Positions 5,634 to 9,553 of a stretch of DNA of 9,553 nucleotides are shown in pieces. The translations under genes were made by a program, and so were the position numbers. The notes beneath the pieces are model-generated. The model made no database searches and had not been told where the DNA came from. It saw nothing but the letters and a program-made list of their open reading frames with translations. Origin of the DNA: Pseudomonadota bacterium (GTDB lineage: Bacteria; Pseudomonadota; Gammaproteobacteria; Xanthomonadales; Xanthomonadaceae); the NCBI GenBank assembly GCA_023425225.1, contig JAFADB010000062.1:1-9553 (forward strand), given 5' to 3'. Position 1 is the stretch's first letter. Each line of letters begins with the position of its first letter.

Positions 5634-5740
5634 CGTCATCCCCGCGAAAGCGGGGACCCAGGGACTTTCTCAGTGAAACAAACCTGCCACGAAATCTCTC
5701 GAGGCACAGGCACTGGATCCCCGCTTTCGCGGGGATGACG
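5634..5740. repeat. MITE-like inverted repeat (CGTCATCCCCGC family)
   Basis: A 28-bp unit at 5634-5661 recurs inverted at 5713-5740 with a single mismatch, around a 51-nt spacer. Each unit contains its own perfect hairpin: CCCCGC-GAAA-GCGGGG on the left (5640-5655) and its complement on the right (5719-5734). The outer ends are CGTCATC and GATGACG. The units resemble short palindromic repeats scattered between genes of many proteobacteria, usually in inverted pairs like this. The triplet AGT flanks both ends (5631-5633 and 5741-5743) and may be a target duplication, though three bases can match by chance. No transposase is present, so any movement would need one elsewhere in the genome. Confidence 0.85.
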
Positions 5741-5763
5741 AGTACCGAGATGACGAGTCCCGA
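5734..5763. repeat. 15-bp tandem duplication at the repeat edge
   Basis: GATGACGAGTACCGA (5734-5748) is followed directly by GATGACGAGTCCCGA (5749-5763), 14 of 15 identical. It duplicates the outer end of the MITE-like element plus 8 flanking bases. Confidence 0.75.
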
Positions 5764-5950
5764 TTCGTGTGAAGTTTCGTATCAAGCGAATGGCGCTTCG
5801 GAATTGGTCCATCAGCCGATCCACGCAATCGGCACCGCTTCAGCAACGTAGTCCTGGCTAAGGCCGGAGGCCTACCCGATCGGCCACGGCGCCCCCATGA
5901 GCTGCGCCGCGCGTGCCCGGATTACGAGACTCCCTTCTGGTCCGCCTCTG

Positions 5951-7129
5951 CTACAGCCCCGCGGCACGCTTCCAGAACGCCGACAGCAGCGGCGGCATCC
6001 GTCCCGCCGCGCCCAGCAGGCTCCCGCGCAGCAGGGTCAGATGCATCTCGTCGTTGGAGAACACCGTGTTGATCGCGTCGAAACCGTAGGCGGCCACCGC
6101 GTTCTCGCTGCGGCGCGTGCGCGCCCAGCGCCGCAGCCGCTGCGGCGCGGTCCAGTCCACCCGGCGCCGCGCGGCATCGCGCACCAGCGCGCGCAATGCC
6201 GACACGTCGCGCAGGCCCAGGTTCACGCCCTGCCCGGCCAGCGGATGCACCACGTGCGCGGCATCACCCAGGGCAAGCACCCGACCGCTGACGTAGTCGG
6301 CCACCAGCTGCCGCCGCAGCGCGAAGCCCGCACGCGGCGACAGCGGCCGCATCGCCCCCAACCGTGCGGCGAACGCGGCCGTCAGCTCGCGGCCGAAGGC
6401 CTGTTCGTCCAGCGCCAGCACGCGCTGCGCCTCGGCCTCCGGCAGGGTCCAGACGATGGAGCTGCGGCCCTCGGTGAACGGCAGCACCGCCAACGGCCCG
6501 GTCGGCAGGAAACGCTGCCAGGCGGTGTCCTCGTGCGGCCGTTCGCTCTGCACGAAGGCGACCACGCCGCGCTGGCCGTAGTCGTGGCGCGAAACCGGCA
6601 GCCCGGCCAGCGTGCGCAGCGTCGATTCGGCGCCATCGGCCGCCACCGCGATGGCGGCCTCCACGCGGCTGCCGTCGTCCAGCCGCAGGCGCACGCCGCG
6701 CTCATCCTGTTCCAGCGATTCCACCCGCGCCGGGCAGCGCACGTGCACGCCGGCCGCCGGCAACGCGGCCCACAGCCGCTCCACCAGCAGGTCGTTCTCG
6801 ACGATCCAGCCGAGCTGGCCTCGGCCGAGCGCATCGGCATCGAACGCCAGCTCGCCGCCGCCGGCCGCATCCCACACCCGCATGCGCCGGTACGGCTGCG
6901 CGCGGCGTTCGCGCACGCCGGCCCACACGCCCAGCGAATCCAGCAACGCGGCGTTGTCCGGGGCGAAGGCATAGACGCGCAGGTCCGGACGCCCGGCCGA
7001 CCAGCGCGGCGGTTCGCGGCCCTCGACCAGCAGCACCTCCAGACCGGCACCGGCCAGCGCCAGCGCGCAGGCCGCACCGACCACGCCGCCGCCGGCGACC
7101 ACCACGTCGTGCATGCCGCGGCGGCTCAT
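5951..7129 (-). CDS. ubiI: FAD-dependent ubiquinone hydroxylase, UbiI/UbiF-like
   Basis: This 392-residue flavoprotein monooxygenase of the UbiH/UbiF/VisC/COQ6 family hydroxylates the ring of a prenylated ubiquinone precursor using O2 and reduced FAD. The FAD site is visible: GGGVVGAA (13-20), the D165-G166 motif in AVAADGAESTLR, and G288-D289-AAH followed by HPLAGQGVNLG (295-305). SIVWTLPEAEAQR (224-236) and HPLAGQGVNLG read closest to E. coli UbiI as I remember it, which acts at ring position C5, but UbiF-like features are also present, so the hydroxylation site is uncertain. I chose ATG 7129 because it overlaps the ubiH stop as ATGA and has GGAG 6 nt upstream; ATG 7144 and 7114 are alternatives. 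It is second in a two-gene operon with ubiH and its stop faces the EF-hand gene across the spacer. Confidence 0.9.
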   Translation of the reverse strand: MSRRGMHDVVVAGGGVVGAACALALAGAGLEVLLVEGREPPRWSAGRPDLRVYAFAPDNAALLDSLGVWAGVRERRAQPYRRMRVWDAAGGGELAFDADALGRGQLGWIVENDLLVERLWAALPAAGVHVRCPARVESLEQDERGVRLRLDDGSRVEAAIAVAADGAESTLRTLAGLPVSRHDYGQRGVVAFVQSERPHEDTAWQRFLPTGPLAVLPFTEGRSSIVWTLPEAEAQRVLALDEQAFGRELTAAFAARLGAMRPLSPRAGFALRRQLVADYVSGRVLALGDAAHVVHPLAGQGVNLGLRDVSALRALVRDAARRRVDWTAPQRLRRWARTRRSENAVAAYGFDAINTVFSNDEMHLTLLRGSLLGAAGRMPPLLSAFWKRAAGL

Positions 7130-8337
7130 GCGGCGCTCCGGCACAGGCGCGGCACCTCGCCGCGGAAACCCATCGCCCCGCCCACCAGCATCGACTGCAG
7201 CGCCGCGGCCTGCGAGGCCACCAGCAGGCCGGCGCTGCGCAACGGCCGCAGCAGCGGCGACGGGTTGCCGGTCAGCCGTGCCAGCCCGCCGGAGAAGCCC
7301 AGGGTCTGTTCGCGATCGGGCGCGCGCCGCTCAGCGTAGTGCCGCAGCAGTCCGGGCGCGCCGGGATCGGCGCGGCCGCCGTCCTCGATCAGCTCGGCCA
7401 GGGTCAGCGCGTCGCGCAGGCCCAGGTTGAACCCCTGCGCGCCCAGCGGGTGGATGCTCTGCGCGGCATTGCCCAGCAGCACCGCGCGTTCGCCGACCAG
7501 GGCGTCGGCCAGCACCTGCACGATCGGGTAGGCGCTGCGCTCGCCACTGGCCAGCAGCCGCCCGGCACGCCAGCCGATGGCCTGCTGCAGGCGCTGCAAC
7601 CAGGCCGCCTCGTCCAGCGCCGCCACCGCCTCGGCATCGGCGCGGGCCACGCCATGCACCACGCCGTAGTGGCGGTCGCCGCGCGGCAGCAGCGCGGTCG
7701 GGCCGGTGTCGGTGAAGCGCTCCCAGGCGGTGCCGTCCGGCGCCCGCGCGCTGCGCACCCGCGCCACGAACAGGGTCTGCAGGTAGTCGTGCTCGCTGGC
7801 CTCGATGCCCAGCGCCTGCCGCACCGCGCTGCGGGTGCCGTCGGCGCCGACCACCAGCCGCGCGCGCAGGCGACGTTCGCCGGCCGCGTCGGCGATCTGC
7901 ACCTCGCGGCGGCCGTCGGCGCATCCGCCCAGCCCCACGAACTTCGCCGGGCGGTAGCGGGTCAGCCGCGACAGGTCGCCCAGCCGTGCTTCCAGCGCAC
8001 GGCCGAAGTCGCGCGCCACCACCACCTGGCCGAAGGCGTCGCGGCCATGGTCGCGCGCGTCCATCACCACGCGACCGAAATCGCCGGCGCGGCTGACGTG
8101 GATGCGGCGGATCGGGCCCGGCGCGCCTTCCAGGCGCTGCATCACGCCCAGCGCGGTGAGCGCATTGACCGTGGCCGCGGCGAAACTGAGGTTGCGCTGG
8201 TCGAACACCGCCGGCAGCTCGCCGGCCGGGGTCGCTTCCACCAGTCCCACGTCCAGCCCCAGCCGGTCCAGCGCGATGGCCAGGCTGGCACCGACCAGTC
8301 CGCCACCGACGATCACCACATCATGAAGGTCGCTCAT
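7126..8337 (-). CDS. ubiH: 2-octaprenyl-6-methoxyphenol hydroxylase UbiH
   Basis: UbiH introduces the C1 hydroxyl during aerobic ubiquinone synthesis and probably works in a soluble Ubi complex near the inner membrane. The 403-residue product is the normal length. FAD-binding elements are VVIVGGGLVGASLA (7-20), the D166-G167 motif in VVGADGTRSAVR, and G289-N290-AAQSIHP. The Asn in place of the family's usual GD aspartate is also found in E. coli UbiH and separates it from the neighbouring UbiI-like protein. The next residues read LGAQGFNLG rather than the more common AGQG order. It begins the operon, with its TGA overlapping the next ATG (ATGA). The start at 8337 has no good ribosome site, only GGCGGC; a -10-like box just upstream suggests a leaderless or nearly leaderless message. 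It is divergent from the putative btuM. Confidence 0.93.
   Translation of the reverse strand: MSDLHDVVIVGGGLVGASLAIALDRLGLDVGLVEATPAGELPAVFDQRNLSFAAATVNALTALGVMQRLEGAPGPIRRIHVSRAGDFGRVVMDARDHGRDAFGQVVVARDFGRALEARLGDLSRLTRYRPAKFVGLGGCADGRREVQIADAAGERRLRARLVVGADGTRSAVRQALGIEASEHDYLQTLFVARVRSARAPDGTAWERFTDTGPTALLPRGDRHYGVVHGVARADAEAVAALDEAAWLQRLQQAIGWRAGRLLASGERSAYPIVQVLADALVGERAVLLGNAAQSIHPLGAQGFNLGLRDALTLAELIEDGGRADPGAPGLLRHYAERRAPDREQTLGFSGGLARLTGNPSPLLRPLRSAGLLVASQAAALQSMLVGGAMGFRGEVPRLCRSAA
7136..7139 (-). promoter_or_regulatory. Ribosome binding site of the ubiI-like gene inside ubiH
   Basis: GGAG on the minus strand, 6 nt before the ATG at 7129 and inside the last codons of ubiH. Together with the ATGA overlap it indicates translational coupling. 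Confidence 0.6.
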
Positions 8338-8343
8338 GCCGCC

Positions 8344-8349
8344 ATGATA
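8344..8349 (-). promoter_or_regulatory. Candidate -10 box of ubiH
   Basis: TATCAT on the minus strand, preceded by TT, ends 6 nt before the A of the ubiH ATG (8337). Transcription would be expected to start at or next to that A. No -35 match is visible. Confidence 0.35.
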
Positions 8350-8416
8350 AAGGCTCGGCCGCCGCGGGCGCCGGGGCGATGCCGCGCCGCAACCGCGTCC
8401 ACGGCGCGACTGCGGC

Positions 8417-8422
8417 TAGAAT
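8417..8422 (+). promoter_or_regulatory. Candidate -10 box of the btuM-pduO operon
   Basis: TAGAAT followed by GGCGGCC lies 33 nt before the ATG at 8456. This is the best -10 match in the 118-nt divergent spacer. No B12 riboswitch fits in the remaining leader of about 30 nt. Confidence 0.45.
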
Positions 8423-8455
8423 GGCGGCCTGATTCCGCCAGATCCCCTCATCACC

Positions 8456-9037
8456 ATGACCGCCAACGTCCAACGCGCCTTCGTCCTGTCCCTGCTCGTG
8501 CTGCTGATGGTCGGCACCCGCATCAACCATTTCGCGCCGATCCCGGATGCGTCCTGGGCGGTGTTCTTCATCGGCGGCTTCTACCTGCGCAGCTGGACCC
8601 GCTGGGCATTCCCGCTGCTGATGGCGCTGGCGGTGGCCGTTGACTGGACGGTGATCAGCAGCCAGGGCATGGACTTCTGGAGCCACTACTGCGTTTCGGC
8701 CGGCTACTGGGCGCTGGTCCCGGCCTACTTCGCCATGTGGGCCGGCGGCATGCTGCTGCGCCGTTCCTACAAGGGCGCCAGCTGGCGCGCGCTGGGCCTG
8801 TTCGCCGCGACCCTGGTCGGCGCGGTGGTGGTCTGCCACCTGTTCGCGCAGGGCGGCTTCTACTGGACCAGCAGCGTCGTCGCCGAGCCGACCGTCGCCG
8901 GCTGGTTCAAGAACTACAGCGACTGGCTGCTGCCGTACATGCGCACCGCGGCGATGTACACCGGCATGGCCGCGCTGGCGCAGGTCGCCGCCGAGGCGTT
9001 CGCGCGCCAGTCGGCTGCCGACCGCGTCGCGCACTGA
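8456..9037 (+). CDS. btuM: Six-helix membrane protein, putative cobalamin transporter BtuM
   Basis: This 193-residue inner-membrane protein shows about six hydrophobic segments (roughly 8-20, 32-45, 49-66, 83-101, 111-131, 158-180), the size and topology of an ECF-transporter S component. The region TRINHFAPIPDASWAVFFIG (21-40) recalls the N-H-F and P-D-A-S-A-V-F-F wording of BtuM, a solitary S-component-like vitamin B12 transporter of Gram-negative bacteria. In Thiobacillus denitrificans BtuM a cysteine at position 80 binds cobalt and removes cyanide from the vitamin. Here Cys79 lies in SHYCVSAGYWALVPAY at the start of the fourth segment. The gene is followed 15 nt later by a cob(I)alamin adenosyltransferase, which fits a B12 uptake and activation operon. 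The alternative is a DUF6580-type membrane protein of unknown role. The family assignment is from memory of motifs, so moderately sure. Confidence 0.68.
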   Translation: MTANVQRAFVLSLLVLLMVGTRINHFAPIPDASWAVFFIGGFYLRSWTRWAFPLLMALAVAVDWTVISSQGMDFWSHYCVSAGYWALVPAYFAMWAGGMLLRRSYKGASWRALGLFAATLVGAVVVCHLFAQGGFYWTSSVVAEPTVAGWFKNYSDWLLPYMRTAAMYTGMAALAQVAAEAFARQSAADRVAH

Positions 9038-9052
9038 CCGCGGCGGCGCACG

Positions 9053-9553
9053 ATGGGCAACCGCCTCTCCAAGATCTACACCCGTACCGGCGACGACGGC
9101 AGCACCGGCCTGGGCGACGGCAGCCGCACCGGCAAGGACTCGCTGCGGGTCAATGCCTACGGCACCGTCGACGAGGCCAACTCGGCCATCGGCGTGCTGC
9201 TGGCGGTGGCCCTGCCGGAGGACGTGCGCGCGCTGCTGACCACGATCCAGCACCAGCTGTTCGATCTCGGCGGCGAGCTGTGCATCCCCGGCCACGCCGC
9301 GATCCAGGCCGCCGACATCGACGCGCTGGAACGGCACCTGGACCGCTACAACGACGACCTGCCGCCGCTGAAGGATTTCATCCTGCCGGCTGGCGGCGAG
9401 GCCGCGGCGCGCTGCCACCTGGCCCGCACCATCGTGCGCCGCGCCGAGCGCGAGACCGTCGCCCTGGCCCGGGTCGAGGCTGTGCGCGGCGAGGCGGTGC
9501 GCTACCTGAACCGCCTGTCCGACCTGCTGTTCGTGCTGGCGCGGGTGCTGGCC
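9053..9553 (+). CDS. pduO: PduO-type cob(I)alamin adenosyltransferase (partial, 3' end missing)
   Basis: This enzyme transfers the 5'-deoxyadenosyl group of ATP to reduced corrinoid, giving adenosylcobalamin; PduO-type enzymes are cytosolic trimers. The visible 167 residues contain the N-terminal ATP loop YTRTGDDGSTGLGDGSR (9-25), R32-V-N-A-Y-G-T-V-D-E41 with N43-S-A-I-G, FILPAGG (109-115), the helix RRAERE (129-134) and YLNRLSDLLFVLAR (151-164), which are the hallmark motifs in order. Family members are about 185-195 residues, so about 20 residues lie beyond the window edge. The ATG at 9053 follows the btuM stop by 15 nt, with only a weak GGCGG ribosome site, suggesting shared transcription and perhaps coupled translation. 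Human MMAB is the same family. The EutT and CobA/BtuR types are ruled out by the motifs. Confidence 0.95.
   Translation, partial: MGNRLSKIYTRTGDDGSTGLGDGSRTGKDSLRVNAYGTVDEANSAIGVLLAVALPEDVRALLTTIQHQLFDLGGELCIPGHAAIQAADIDALERHLDRYNDDLPPLKDFILPAGGEAAARCHLARTIVRRAERETVALARVEAVRGEAVRYLNRLSDLLFVLARVLA

Larger units (their letters stand above)
5378..5950. other. Gene-free spacer rich in short repeats
   Basis: This 573-nt stretch lies between convergent genes. Short frames cross it on both strands but none has coding character, a ribosome site or a familiar protein. It is visibly less GC-rich than the genes. It contains a hairpin at 5380-5400, a decayed repeat unit at 5538-5558, a MITE-like inverted repeat at 5634-5740, a 15-bp tandem duplication at 5734-5763, and small stem-loops at 5784-5798 and 5815-5833 (GCCGAT/ATCGGC, loop 7). 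Nothing in 5834-5950 stands out apart from AGGCC-GGA-GGCCT at 5861-5873. Confidence 0.7.

Noticed and set aside
5538..5740. Possible CRISPR array from three similar CGTCATCC units
   Set aside because: Units are in mixed orientation and unevenly spaced (96 and 79 nt between starts), and no cas gene is nearby; a palindromic dispersed repeat explains them better.
5897..7339. Long plus-strand frame (480 codons) opposite the ubiI-like gene
   Set aside because: Arginine-, histidine- and alanine-rich composition typical of antisense frames in GC-rich DNA, and the minus strand encodes a complete flavoprotein with all motifs.
8334..8345. Three-codon upstream frame ATG-GCG-GCA-TGA overlapping the ubiH start
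   Set aside because: Too short to support as coding and likely chance; it would also be untranslated if the message starts at 8337.
8338..8455. Cobalamin riboswitch before the btuM-like gene
   Set aside because: The spacer is too short and no B12-box wording is visible.
8321..9418. 365-codon minus-strand frame opposite btuM and pduO
   Set aside because: Gln/Arg/His-rich shadow of two well-supported plus-strand genes.

Overview
This is a very GC-rich, densely coded chromosomal window. It looks like core genome from a gammaproteobacterium of the Xanthomonas/Stenotrophomonas/Lysobacter group. The grounds are an RlmM whose wording closely matches the Xanthomonas protein as I remember it, a coupled UbiH/UbiI-type hydroxylase pair, and two kinds of short palindromic intergenic repeat familiar from these genomes. 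The genus cannot be fixed from sequence alone. I see no phage, transposase, CRISPR array, tRNA or rRNA.

Layout, left to right. Positions 2-547 (+) carry the C-terminal half of a DMT/EamA drug/metabolite transporter, cut by the window edge. Positions 721-2706 (+) hold a compact cluster: a cysteine-rich lipoprotein, a zinc-dependent nucleoside/nucleobase deaminase whose start overlaps the lipoprotein stop, and rlmM (23S rRNA 2'-O-methyltransferase). Positions 2733-3722 (-) encode a beta-hydroxyacid dehydrogenase that converges on rlmM, with GC hairpins between them. Divergent from it, 3908-4630 (+) encodes an unrecognised 240-residue protein with a helix-turn-helix-like segment. A repeat-bearing spacer (4631-4984) precedes a small exported EF-hand protein (4985-5377). 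A 573-nt spacer (5378-5950) contains a MITE-like inverted repeat, a decayed third copy of its unit and a 15-bp tandem duplication. Positions 5951-8337 (-) carry ubiH followed by a ubiI-like gene, coupled by an ATGA overlap. Divergent from ubiH, 8456-9037 (+) encodes a six-helix membrane protein that I identify tentatively as the vitamin B12 transporter BtuM. It is followed 15 nt later by a PduO-type cob(I)alamin adenosyltransferase cut by the right edge.

Two sets of genes make functional sense together. UbiH and the UbiI-like protein are both flavoprotein ring hydroxylases of aerobic ubiquinone synthesis. The putative BtuM and PduO would take in a corrinoid and convert it to adenosylcobalamin. 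The other genes look like independent housekeeping or accessory units. The most useful lead is the BtuM candidate, which carries a cysteine (Cys79) where the studied BtuM has its cobalt-binding Cys80. The orphan HTH-like protein and the intergenic repeats are the remaining less-explained items. I did not find a convincing new multi-gene system.
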